This document shows, piece after piece, positions 46,001 to 52,066 of a DNA stretch of 64,000 nt. Position 1 is the stretch's first letter. Every line of letters starts with the position of its first letter. The position numbers were made by a program, and so were the translations under genes. Source of the stretch: Verrucomicrobiota bacterium (lineage in GTDB: Bacteria; Verrucomicrobiota; Verrucomicrobiia; Opitutales; Opitutaceae); contig JACRKC010000115.1 of assembly GCA_016235555.1 (NCBI GenBank), positions 1-64,000 on the forward strand. The letters are read 5' to 3'. The notes below the pieces were generated by a model, which saw only the letters and a program-made list of their open reading frames with translations, was not told the DNA's origin and made no database searches.

Positions 46001-46718
46001 CCTCAAGCTCCTCGCGAGCAACCAGATTTCCGATACCGCCCGCGTCACGATCAACTCCGACGGCAAGTTCGACCTCAACGGCCTCACCGAAACCATCGGC
46101 TCCTTCGCCGGCACCGGCACGATCGCCACCGGCTCCGCCGGCCTCCTCATCGCCGGCGGCGACAACACCAGCACCACCTTCGGCGGCACGCTCACCGGCA
46201 CCGGCACGATCCAGAAGACCGGCTCCGGCACCCTCACCTTCAACACCAACATCAGTTTCACCGGCGGCACGCTCGAGCTCAACGGCGGCACCCTCTCCCT
46301 CGCCGGCATCAACCTCTCCGTCGGCACCCTCCACATCACCGGCACCACCACCCTCGATTTCGGCCTCAACACGGCGTCGATCCTCAGCGCCGCCAACGTC
46401 ATCATCGACGCCGGCGTCTCGCTCACGATCACGAACTGGGTCAACGCCGTCGACTACTTCTACGCGACGAACACCTTCCAGCAGTTCAACAGCGGCACCG
46501 GCACCTACACCGGCGCCGTCATCGACGGCCGCGGCATGGCCCCGCAGAACCAGATCACCTTCACCGGCTACCCGGGCAACGCCACCACCTGGCAGTCCTT
46601 CGACAAGCAGATCACGCCCGCCCCCGAGCCCGCCACCTACGGCGCGATCTTCGTCGGCGCCGCCCTCGGCTTCCTCCTCTGGCGCCGCCGGAACAAGCCC
46701 GCCGCGCCGCAGTCCTGA
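37089..46718 (+). CDS. giant PEP-CTERM protein with about 19 autotransporter-associated beta-strand repeats
   Basis: This 3209-residue surface protein begins with a signal peptide (about 1-38, ending ALSTARA), then a bacterial L-type lectin-like domain (about 40-345). Next comes a long array of Passenger-Associated Transport Repeats, with units around a GTGTLTLSGANTYTGATTI core and a following AGTL strand. I count about 19 recognisable units between residues about 480 and 3080, with glycine/threonine/asparagine-rich spacers. The C-terminus (PAPEPATYGAIFVGAALGFL then RRR) is a PEP-CTERM sorting signal for exosortase. No autotransporter beta-barrel is present. It probably forms a long beta-solenoid filament at the cell surface. 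An ATG at 37104 is an alternative start. Confidence 0.93.
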   Translation: MGALKMHANRRTLISQLRHTRLTLAAALIFALSTARAQFTYSEDFKNATAAGWILNPAGNSTPAPILTSGAATRSGDPESGTIDPSGSGWLRLTNNTLNTHNAVYFDTPIPSAGNSVTIQFGVNLFGGNNFANTGADGLTFFLYDASKTFQVGADGGSIGYAQKTGVNGMNGGFVAVALDAYGNFSVAGEGRVGGTASLLPNSLSVRGPGQGTSGYNFLAATGNRDLTDTGSPTVLDAGDGTVPSLPYTMAFPTATARPNQSTQYRNVSVTIDANSQLIVSMQFGEDGLWYNMLNVDLSSFVRPEQLKMGFSAGTGSGTLITEVGGLLSINATAGSGNFIWDNGQGPSNKVWGTGASDPLNWAGNTNPTLKSNVLFNSTYISSAQNIDVTGSDKVIQNMYFSGANSYTLSTSEARKLIFDSATIGGLTTLNLTNDVSGNTSHTVALDVQMNRALDINNNIAPTFTISGNIDNGGNTLSLKGTGNTVLSGVISGTGALVKADSGTTILSGASPNTYSGGTSITGGTLQIEKAGALGAVTGNVTVASGATLALAGSGTTFAANALTLNGTGVAGNGALYNAAGNNTWTGTVALATDSAIGAAASTTLVVSGVVSGSAALSKVGAGTVALTGTNTYTGATSISGGTLRIGADANLGTAPGTATAGHLALDGGTLNPTATTTLDANRGIALGAGGGTLDTTAGTTLTYNGIAAGTGSLTKAGTGTVVLGGVNTYTGATTVNAGTLRLGGDTELSRSTAGAIASGATLDVNARTDTVGSLAGAGTVAMAGGALTVGANNTSTTFSGVVSGGGTVTKSGTGTLTLSGAANSFAPATLTLAQGITQLGASNVINSAVNFAGGTFSVNGFNDTFTSTTLSASSILDYNSLSGLLNLSTGTYSAGTLTINNWAGSTSGGGASQLLVNSTGALNSTFLSSINFAGYGTGAQIIDRGGGIYEVVPATGTASTWAVDANGNWSTTTNWNPNGTPNGIGATANFAGAITAARTVTQDVAGATVGYVNFTNASNYTLAGANRLTMDVTGGNAQINVSGGGAHSINTGLTLNDHLIINQNSAGTFTLGATNSITGTNRNVTVNGAGNTTITGTLTTGTGTLTKNNDGTLTLASGSTFTGATTINGGTVSLAADTALGTAPGAATAAQLTLNGGTLRNTASMTLATNRGTTLGAAGGTFETAGGTTLTYAGVIAGTSGGALNKTGAGTLLLSGASTYNGATNITAGTLQVSGSNTVLSTGTALTVAAGATFDLTSRGATVGSLAGAGTVTKTSGTTNRTFALGGDNTSTTFSGNILKAGGTGTLALTKNGTGTLTLSGTNTYDAVTTINAGAINAQSNAAFGTSAGGVTVASGAAVELQNNITITGEALTLNGAGVTASPAGALRNVSGSNTWTGAVTLGSASTIRSDSGTLTLTGGITGATFGLTLAGAGNIAESGIIGTTSGTLTKNGTGYVTLSGANTYTGATTINSGTVEIQSSAGLGTNAAGTTIASGATLALSNNISSSEGLTVSGAGVGNSGALRNLSGSNTLTGTVALGAATYVGVDSGSTLTTTGIISGGFDLTKVGTGTLVLNGTANNTYTGTTAVTAGTLELRQAGQLGGGTGVTTVSDGAMLRVNGNALTIAENVTLSGSGVGTLGALQNTGGSNTWSGNLTMAAHSAIGSTAGNTLTATGTLGGAYHLTKVDDGALTLSGANTYTGTTTVRAGTLTLASNAPVAGNGALGNASTAVQLGDASTAGASNVSLLAGGSGGLTIDRAISVNNYGGTVTIGGSNTTGTNTFTGNVAIAKDLSVTAATGGAVVLGGDITGTGNLTKNGTGTLTLGGNNSYTGNTAVSAGTLVAATSNALGGGTGSVTVTSGATLGVQGGVTIPSGQTITLNGTGSGGVGALNNVSGNNTVAGNVALGAATTLGNAAAGTTLTVGGAISGAQNLTTTGAGNFALNGANTFSGSLTLNGSTGSMLSLGASASLANVTALTINAGNTLTLGAGNQINNSANLILAGGTFNVASYSATLNQLSQTVTGSTIDYLNDGSVLRFNANGLGTVTGTLNIANWAGSLGGGGTEQLVVYSTAGAPNVSAINFNGWGAGTATTIARGDLGAGYYEIVPAVTAIDWNVNGNGTWATGTNWVGNTAPNAIGAIARLGNLGSAAPLTTNPTISVNAAATIGTLIFDNSGARNYTINGTNTLTFNVASGAAAINVNDDGAHTISVAAAFADSLNLTNNSTAATGLTISGNLTPTTAGTTLTATGTGHTTISGIIGNNTGTNLLKTGSGTLTLSGTNTYAGSTTLRNGTLELNNSAALGAATTAVTINDASTTGTMNTSLLIGASGVTIARNLTVGTQGATTTLGGSSNFTTGTSTFSGTVTLNKSVDLTAAGTSTVNFNGQLIDGTGTTNITKTGTGTVVLGSAANNYDGSTTINAGTLRLGVANAIPNASAVAVASGATFDLNAFSETVGSLAGAGNVALGSPGAATTVSAGGNNTSTTLSGVMSGGANAAFTKTGTGTMTLSGANTYAGATTVSAGTLIAAHNTALGTSAAGTTVAAGATLGLQGGITVTGESLSVAAATSPSTASLANLSGTNVWTGNVSLTGAVANDQVKIDAAGGSQLTLSGVISEATNAKVVAKTGTGTVVLSGANTYTGSTNVAAGMLVAANDTALGTSAAGTSVQIGATLGVQNNITVASGETFTLYGTVAPPSAPSIKNVQDNNTLNGNITLVGGINTGVAIDSNTGALTLNGAIAQTSNPNYVNKTGSGTLTLGGSSGNTFSGGFNINDGTVIAAKTAGDATGAGAVNIGDGIGAAASATLQLNAGNQINSASNVTIATDGKLDLQSFSNTVGSLTMGGGSVTGTGTATLGGNLTFNGVGSSTASISANVNLGASGTRIVQVGNNGINGDSDLVMSGALSGAAALNKTDLGTLELTGTSANTNSGGFQVSDGTVLLNKTAGTSATGSGHVTIGDSAGAASTANLKLLASNQISDTARVTINSDGKFDLNGLTETIGSFAGTGTIATGSAGLLIAGGDNTSTTFGGTLTGTGTIQKTGSGTLTFNTNISFTGGTLELNGGTLSLAGINLSVGTLHITGTTTLDFGLNTASILSAANVIIDAGVSLTITNWVNAVDYFYATNTFQQFNSGTGTYTGAVIDGRGMAPQNQITFTGYPGNATTWQSFDKQITPAPEPATYGAIFVGAALGFLLWRRRNKPAAPQS

Positions 46719-46764
46719 TTTTTGTTCATGCTCCGCCGCAGGGCGGACGAATACGCCGAAATCA

Positions 46765-46792
46765 GAAGGCCGCCCGCAATGGCGGCCTTCTT
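46765..46792 (+). terminator. transcription terminator of the giant PEP-CTERM gene
   Basis: A perfect 11-bp stem AGAAGGCCGCC with its complement GGCGGCCTTCT surrounds a 6-base loop, 47 bases after the stop. The U-tract is short (TTCTTCG), so its strength is uncertain. Confidence 0.7.
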
Positions 46793-46966
46793 CGTCTGGA
46801 ACTGGTCTTTCCCCTGCCGGGCGGGGTCGCCGACCCCCGCCGCCCCACACCGTCCCCGCGTCAGGCAGATGGACCGACCCGCTTGAGGTGGAGCGCGTCG
46901 ACCCCAACGCGCTTTCAGGACGCACGCCCCCCCCGGCTGATCGCGTTGAGATCAACGCGCGCACCC

Positions 46967-47072
46967 GCATCACACTTTCTTGCGATGCGGAGGGGCGCTT
47001 TTCTCAGCGCCCAAGCTCAGCGGTTGAAAACCGCCTCTCCGTCGTGCTGACCGGACGGCAAGAAACTGATGC
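46967..47072. repeat. decayed relative of the 51137 mobile element
   Basis: The left end GCATCACACTTTCTTGC and right end GCAAGAAACTGATGC form inverted arms. Inner hairpins GGGCGCTTTTCTCAGCGCCC and GGCGGTTTTCAACCGC (minus-strand sense) match those of the copy at 51137-51253. No flanking 9-bp repeat is visible, so one or both ends have decayed. Confidence 0.7.
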
Positions 47073-47101
47073 CAATGGCTGTTGATATTTGGACGTCAGC
47101 C

Positions 47102-47167
47102 GTAGGTCGGGCTTTACGCCCGACACTCGCCCGCTTGGAGCCGATGTCGGGGATGACCCCGGCCTAC
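47102..47167. repeat. GTAGGTCGGG palindrome, copy 2
   Basis: The left arm GTAGGTCGGGCTTTACGCCC is identical to that of the copy inside gatB, and the right arm (GGGGATGACCCCGGCCTAC) differs slightly. The centre is longer than in gatB. Confidence 0.85.
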
Positions 47168-47557
47168 TCTCGCAACCGTAGAATCCAAAATTCATGTGAC
47201 GTCGGTATGAGCCGCGCCGTCAATGCGCCCCATCCCCACCGCAATGTTGGCTGCGCCCGCACTGCACGCCGCCCGCAGCGATGCAGCGGATCATTCTTCC
47301 CGGCGAGCGCCGCGCGAAACCGGGCAAGCTGCCGTGTAATACCACCGTCCCGTTGCTTTCAGATTTTCCGTTGCAGGCCCTCCCGCTGGGCGGGCTGCCC
47401 GGCCGTCGGGCGGGCCTACAATGCGAAACCACGAGGCAGGTGTCGCCGGGCGAGATTTCTCATCGCATCGCGGCCAGCGCCCCGGCCTGCGGCTTCGATG
47501 CGTCAGGTCGGCGGGCAGGGACGACCGCCGCTACGGTGGCAGCCTCGGGTGTCCTGA

Positions 47558-48982
47558 CTATTTCAGCGTCACACTCGTGAACCGGATGCCACCGCCGTAG
47601 AAAATCGCGAGCAGGTTGCGGCCGGGCCGCAGCGCTTCCTTCGCCGCCGCGACATCGCCCACGGCCACGCGGTTGATTTCGAGAATCACCATGTCGGCCA
47701 CCAGCGAGTCACGGTGCGGCGAATCGGCCGCCACCTCGGTGATGAGGAGGCCGGCGACGCGATTGTTGAGTCCCAGCCGACGCCGCGCGGCATTGTCGAT
47801 CGCCCCCACCGTCACGCCGGGCAGCAGTTCGTTGGGGTTGTCCGCGAGCTTGTCGAGGGTCGCCTCGATGATCCGCTCCTTCCCGTCGCGCACGATCTTC
47901 AGCTTCACCACCGTGCCAGGCAGCAACTGCGAAACGAGCAGGCGCAATTCTTCGAACGAGGAGACCGCCCGACCATCGATCGCGAGGATCACATCGGTGC
48001 GCTTGATGCCGGCCTTTTCCGCGGCGCTTTTCGGCGTGATGTCGGTCACCAGCACGCCCTTGGTGTCCTTGGCCAGACCGAGTTGCTCGGCCACATCGGC
48101 CGTCAGCGGATTCGGATCGGCGAACACCCCCAGCGCGCCGCGCTGCACCGTGCCCGTCTCCACCAGACTGTTCATGATGCTGGCGGCGAGATTGATCGGG
48201 ATGGCGAAACCGATGCCGATGTTGCCGCGTGACGGCGACAGGATCGCCGCATTGATGCCGACGAGGCGCCCCTTGGCATCGATGAGCGCGCCGCCGGAGT
48301 TGCCCATGTTGATCGCAGCGTCGGTCTGGATGAAATTTTCGTAGCCCTGGACTTCGTCGAGGATGTGCACCTTGTTGCGGCCCTTGGCCGAGACGATGCC
48401 CATGGTGACGGTCTGACCGACGTTGAGCGGATTGCCCACGGCGAAGACCACGTCGCCCACGCGGAGTTTTTCGCTGTCCGCAAGCGTCACCGTGGGAAGT
48501 TTCTCGGCGTCGATCTTGATCACGGCGACATCGGTCTTCGGATCGGTGCCGATGACTTTGGCGAGGAACTCGCGATCGTCGGTGAGGGAGACCTTCAATT
48601 CATCAGCGCCTTCGACCACGTGGTTGTTCGTGAGGATATAGCCATCGGCGGTGACGATCACGCCGGAGCCCATGCCCTCCTGCTTGCTTTCGCGTTCCTG
48701 GTCCTGGAAGCCGAACTGGCGCAGGAGCGGGTTGACCGCGAAACGCTCGCGCACAATCTTGGTCGAGTAGATCGAGACCACGGCCTTCTGCACGGGCTCG
48801 ACCACATCGGCGTAGCTGGTTACCACCGCGGGCCGGCCTTCGCTGACCGGCGTGCGGTCGATCTGCACGGCGGGCCGCTGGTTCGGCGCGGAACTCCTGG
48901 GACTCCTGGCGCTCGCGGCGAAAGCCGCGGCATCACCGAGCAGCAGGATGGCAACGACGCAGGGGAAAAGCGTGGATTTCAT
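47558..48982 (-). CDS. HtrA/DegP-type periplasmic serine protease
   Basis: This is a 474-residue Do-like protease and chaperone of the envelope stress response. A signal peptide (about 1-23) exports it. The trypsin-like domain (about 55-265) has the catalytic His121 in TNNHVVEG, Asp151 in KTDVAVIKI and Ser229 in GNSGGALID. Two PDZ domains follow (about 270-365 and 385-470). A loop of about 15 residues rich in charged residues lies near 85-100, as in DegP's LA loop. It lies 60 bases after prs, possibly co-transcribed with the envelope-biogenesis genes upstream. Confidence 0.95.
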   Translation of the reverse strand: MKSTLFPCVVAILLLGDAAAFAASARSPRSSAPNQRPAVQIDRTPVSEGRPAVVTSYADVVEPVQKAVVSIYSTKIVRERFAVNPLLRQFGFQDQERESKQEGMGSGVIVTADGYILTNNHVVEGADELKVSLTDDREFLAKVIGTDPKTDVAVIKIDAEKLPTVTLADSEKLRVGDVVFAVGNPLNVGQTVTMGIVSAKGRNKVHILDEVQGYENFIQTDAAINMGNSGGALIDAKGRLVGINAAILSPSRGNIGIGFAIPINLAASIMNSLVETGTVQRGALGVFADPNPLTADVAEQLGLAKDTKGVLVTDITPKSAAEKAGIKRTDVILAIDGRAVSSFEELRLLVSQLLPGTVVKLKIVRDGKERIIEATLDKLADNPNELLPGVTVGAIDNAARRRLGLNNRVAGLLITEVAADSPHRDSLVADMVILEINRVAVGDVAAAKEALRPGRNLLAIFYGGGIRFTSVTLK

Positions 48983-49042
48983 GACGGGCTGACGACCGGC
49001 GATGGACCGGAAGAGTTCCGGCGATGCTCCGACACGGCGGGA

Positions 49043-49993
49043 TCAGAATCCCTTGATGCGGAAGAGGCCGGTGACGCTTTCGTTGCTGTTGATGCGCTGG
49101 ATGGCTTGGCCGAGAATGGGGCCTACATTCAGGACCGTGATCGGCAGCCCCTTGGTGTCGACGGGCGTGGTGTTGGTCGTGATGAGTTCATCAATCAGGC
49201 CGCTTTTGAGACGCTCGACCGCGACGTCGTTGAGAATGCAGTGACTGACGGCCGCCCGCACGCTGCGGGCACCGTGCTCGCGCAGGATTTTCGCCGCCGC
49301 CGTGAGCGTGCCGGCCGTCTCGGTGATATCGTCGACGAGTAGAATATCATGCCCCGCCACGTCGCCGACGATGCTGATCGCCTCGACCTTGGTGGCGGTC
49401 TTGCGCTTCTTGGCCACGAGGCCGAGGGCCGCACCGAGCACATCGGCGTAGGCCGCGGCCATTTTCATGCCGCCGACGTCGGGCGAGCAGACGACCAGAT
49501 TGTCCGTCTTGATCTTCCCCTTGAGGTGCTCGAAGAAAACCGGCGAGGCGAAGAGATGGTCGACCGGGATGTCGAAGAAGCCCTGGATCTGCTGCGAGTG
49601 CAGATCCATGGTCAGGATGCGGGTGGCGCCGGCCGCGACGAGGAGATTGGCGACCAGCTTGGCGGTGATCGGGACGCGGGGCTGATCCTTCCGGTCCTGC
49701 CGGGCGTAACCATAGAACGGAATCACCGCCGTGATGCGCTGGGCCGAGGCGCGGCGGGCCGCATCGATCATGATGAGCAGCTCGACGAGGTGATGGTTCG
49801 TCGGCGGGCACGTGGATTGGACGATGTAGACATCCTGCCCGCGCACGTTTTCGTTGATCTTCACGAATGATTCGCCGTCGGGGAACGCCGTGACGGTGGC
49901 CTCGCCGAGCGGCACGCCCACCGAGCGGCAGATTTCCTCGGCGAGTTGCCGATTCGAGTTTCCCGAAAAGATCTTGAGCCGCGATTCTCTCAT
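49043..49993 (-). CDS. prs: ribose-phosphate pyrophosphokinase
   Basis: This is PRPP synthetase, 316 residues, normal length. It makes 5-phosphoribosyl 1-diphosphate for nucleotide, His and Trp synthesis. The N-terminal LKIFSGNSNRQLAEEIC, the ATP-site QSTCPPTNHHLVELLIMIDA, the RQDRKDQPRVPITAKL loop and the PRPP-binding DILLVDDITETAGTL are all present. The start is the ATG at 49993; the frame runs further upstream into lpxD without support. In many bacteria prs precedes rplY-pth; here it lies far downstream of them in the same run. Confidence 0.97.
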   Translation of the reverse strand: MRESRLKIFSGNSNRQLAEEICRSVGVPLGEATVTAFPDGESFVKINENVRGQDVYIVQSTCPPTNHHLVELLIMIDAARRASAQRITAVIPFYGYARQDRKDQPRVPITAKLVANLLVAAGATRILTMDLHSQQIQGFFDIPVDHLFASPVFFEHLKGKIKTDNLVVCSPDVGGMKMAAAYADVLGAALGLVAKKRKTATKVEAISIVGDVAGHDILLVDDITETAGTLTAAAKILREHGARSVRAAVSHCILNDVAVERLKSGLIDELITTNTTPVDTKGLPITVLNVGPILGQAIQRINSNESVTGLFRIKGF

Positions 49994-50043
49994 GAGGGGC
50001 GTGAGCGTGACGAGAATGCCGGCGTGCGGAAGTTTATTTTGCG

Positions 50044-51075
50044 TCAGGCCGGCCGTCCCTCGAGCGCGTCGACGCGCTTGAAGAGTTCGGGCAACCGCTG
50101 CGTCAGAACGACGAGGCGGCGCTCGAGTTGCAGCGGGATGGCCGGGTTGCCATTGACGAAGGCGCCCGGGTCGAGGTCCTGGGTGACGCCGGCCTGGCCG
50201 CCGATCTTGGCCCCTTTGCCGATCGTCAGATGACCGGACACGCCCGCCTGGCCACCGAGCACGACGTAGTCGCCGATGGTGGTGCTGCCAGAAATGCCGA
50301 CCTGGGCACACAGCAGGCAGTGGCGGCCGATGGTGACGTTGTGGGCGACTTGCACCAGGTTGTCGATCTTGGTGCCTTCGCCCACGACGGTGCGGCTGAA
50401 GCGGGCGCGATCAACCGTGGAGTTGGCGCCAATCTCGACGTCGTCGCCGATTTCGACGGTGCCGACTTGGGGGACCTTTTCGTGGCGCCCCTGCACGAAC
50501 TCGTAGCCAAATCCATCGGAGCCGATGATGACCCCGGGTTGCAATCGCACCCGACGGCCGACGGCACATTCCGCGGCGAGCACCACCCCCGGCATGAGCC
50601 ACGACTCGTCGCCGATCCGCGCGCCCCGCCCGACGAACACCTGCGACTGCAAGTGAACGCGATCGCCGATCACCGCCCCGGTCTCGATCACACACAGCGG
50701 GCCGACCGTCGCCGAGGCCGCGACTTGGGCCCCGGGCGCGACATGGGCGGTCGGATGGATTCCTGGCGCCGGTTTGGGCCACAGCGACTGTTCAACGCGC
50801 GCACATAACCGTGCGAGGGCGACCGATGGATTATCGACGAACAGGAAAAGCTGGTTGGCCCGCGGCTCACCGGTGTAGTCGGACGGCAACAAAACGATCG
50901 ACGCGGCCGTCGCGGCGACCTCCGCCTTGTATTTGGCGTTACCGAGGAATGAAAGATCGCCGGGCTCGGCCCGGGCCAGCGACGCGAGCCCACGAATGGT
51001 CTCGGTCGTCGCGCCGCGTGAAGCCTTGGATTGCACGAGGACCGCAACCTCCGCCGAAGTAAACGAAACCTGCAT
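50044..51075 (-). CDS. lpxD: UDP-3-O-acylglucosamine N-acyltransferase
   Basis: This is LpxD, 343 residues, the third step of lipid A synthesis, adding the N-linked hydroxyacyl chain. An N-terminal uridine-binding domain (about 1-100, with [11 protein letters not shown]) is followed by a left-handed beta-helix of hexapeptide repeats (about 105-320) and a terminal helix. The catalytic histidine is expected in the [12 protein letters not shown] segment. Its presence supports a lipopolysaccharide-bearing outer membrane. It lies after bamA and skp, the classic bamA-skp-lpxD order. Confidence 0.97.
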   Translation of the reverse strand: MQVSFTSAEVAVLVQSKASRGATTETIRGLASLARAEPGDLSFLGNAKYKAEVAATAASIVLLPSDYTGEPRANQLFLFVDNPSVALARLCARVEQSLWPKPAPGIHPTAHVAPGAQVAASATVGPLCVIETGAVIGDRVHLQSQVFVGRGARIGDESWLMPGVVLAAECAVGRRVRLQPGVIIGSDGFGYEFVQGRHEKVPQVGTVEIGDDVEIGANSTVDRARFSRTVVGEGTKIDNLVQVAHNVTIGRHCLLCAQVGISGSTTIGDYVVLGGQAGVSGHLTIGKGAKIGGQAGVTQDLDPGAFVNGNPAIPLQLERRLVVLTQRLPELFKRVDALEGRPA

Positions 51076-51136
51076 GGGCCGAGCGTGGGGGTTTCAACGC
51101 GCGGTGCAATTCAGCAAAATGCCACATTCCCGACCG

Positions 51137-51253
51137 GGGCGCATCTCACTTTCCTGCCACGCGGAGGGGGCGCTTTTCCAAGCGCCCACGCCCGGTGGTT
51201 GAAAATCGCCGCTCCGTCGCTCTCGCCGGACGGCAAGAAACTGAGATGCACCC
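51137..51253. mobile_element. MITE-like element, short relative (copy E), with 9-bp target duplication
   Basis: This is a 117-bp element. The left end is GGGCGCATCTCACTTTCCTG and the right end is CAAGAAACTGAGATGCACCC. Inner hairpins are GGGCGCTTTTCCAAGCGCCC and a CGGTGGTTGAAAATCGCCG stem. A perfect 9-bp direct repeat, TCCCGACCG, flanks it at 51128-51136 and 51254-51262. The ends resemble those of copies A-D (GGGTGCA, CTCA), but the interior differs. Confidence 0.9.
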
Positions 51254-51290
51254 TCCCGACCGCCCCATCCGCCCGGAAATCAGGCCGGGA

Positions 51291-51322
51291 AAAGCAAAAG
51301 GCCCCGCGGAGTCCACGGGGCC
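51291..51322 (-). terminator. rho-independent terminator after skp
   Basis: On the minus strand, GGCCCCG pairs with CGGGGCC over an inner hairpin and is followed by TTTTGCTTTT. It lies 27 bases after the skp stop and separates skp from lpxD transcription. Confidence 0.75.
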
Positions 51323-51349
51323 GAAACTGACCGGCGGCGTTCTGGCGGA

Positions 51350-52027
51350 TTACTTCTTGGCGGGCGGCGTGAGGCCCGGGACCGTCACCGACGGGGAACC
51401 CTTGGCCGAAGCCGGAGGTGTCGGCGCACTCGGCGCCGGTGTCGCAGACGCCGGGCGGCCTTTGTTGATCTCGGCGGCGATGTCGTCGGTGATCTCGTAA
51501 GCGGCGTCGGCGTAGACGAGGTTGGAAATCCCGATGAAGGTGGGACCGGACTTGTCGAGGACGAGCGTAGCGCCCTTCTTCTTGGCGACATCGGCCACGA
51601 CCTTGCTGATCTCTTCCAACATCAGGCTGCGGAAGGTCTGCAGGCGCTGCTGGATCGAGTTGCGCGTGTTCTGCACAAAGGTGCCGATTTCGTTCTTCTT
51701 TTGCTGAATGGCCTCCAGCTTGCGCTGGGCGTCGTTCTGGGCCTTCGCCTTCGCGTCAGCCGTGAGCGTCGGGTTGGTCGACTGGTCGTTGAGGGCCTTG
51801 TATTCTTCGACGAGGGAGTTGCCCTCCTTGTTCATCTTGTCGACCTCTTCCTGGGCCTTCTGGTCGTCGGCCTGCAGCTTGGCGTTTTGCTCCAGGGTCT
51901 TGTAGTGGTTGTCGTAGAGCTTCGCCATGTCGACGACGGCGAGCTTGATCGCCGGCTGGGCGCTGGCGCCGAGCGTCAGGGCGCCAAAGGCAGCCGCGGC
52001 AACGAGGGAGTGGATGGTGTTCTTCAT
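51350..52027 (-). CDS. Skp/OmpH-family periplasmic chaperone
   Basis: This 225-residue exported chaperone is predicted to hold outer-membrane proteins in the periplasm. A signal peptide (about 1-23, ending GASA) is followed by the OmpH core. That core has a strand (KLAVVDMAKLYDNHYK), long charged coiled-coil arms (about 45-140) and a closing strand (GATLVLDKSGPTFIGISNLVYA). An Ala/Pro/Ser-rich C-terminal extension (about 190-225) is not typical of enterobacterial Skp. It lies directly downstream of bamA. Confidence 0.92.
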   Translation of the reverse strand: MKNTIHSLVAAAAFGALTLGASAQPAIKLAVVDMAKLYDNHYKTLEQNAKLQADDQKAQEEVDKMNKEGNSLVEEYKALNDQSTNPTLTADAKAKAQNDAQRKLEAIQQKKNEIGTFVQNTRNSIQQRLQTFRSLMLEEISKVVADVAKKKGATLVLDKSGPTFIGISNLVYADAAYEITDDIAAEINKGRPASATPAPSAPTPPASAKGSPSVTVPGLTPPAKK

Positions 52028-52066
52028 GGATAGGGTGCGAAAAGAAAAGCGGGCAATGGAACAGAA

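Larger units (their letters stand above)
46719..47557. other. 839-bp intergenic gap rich in palindromes
   Basis: It holds the terminator of the giant gene, a decayed relative of the 51137 element (46967-47072), and a copy of the gatB-type palindrome (47102-47167). A further GC-rich inverted pair lies near 47370-47422 (GGCCCTCCCGCTGGGCGGGC region). Open frames here look like shadows. No gene is supported. Confidence 0.6.

Noticed and set aside
38600-46300. CRISPR or tandem non-coding array
   Set aside because: The recurring DNA units are in frame and encode beta-strand repeats of one protein.
37098-46973. 3291-codon open frame on the minus strand, antisense to the giant repeat protein
   Set aside because: The sense strand encodes a repeat protein with signal peptide, lectin-like domain and PEP-CTERM end. 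The antisense frame is a by-product of its biased, repetitive codons: it is Gly/Ala/Glu/Arg-rich with no domain.
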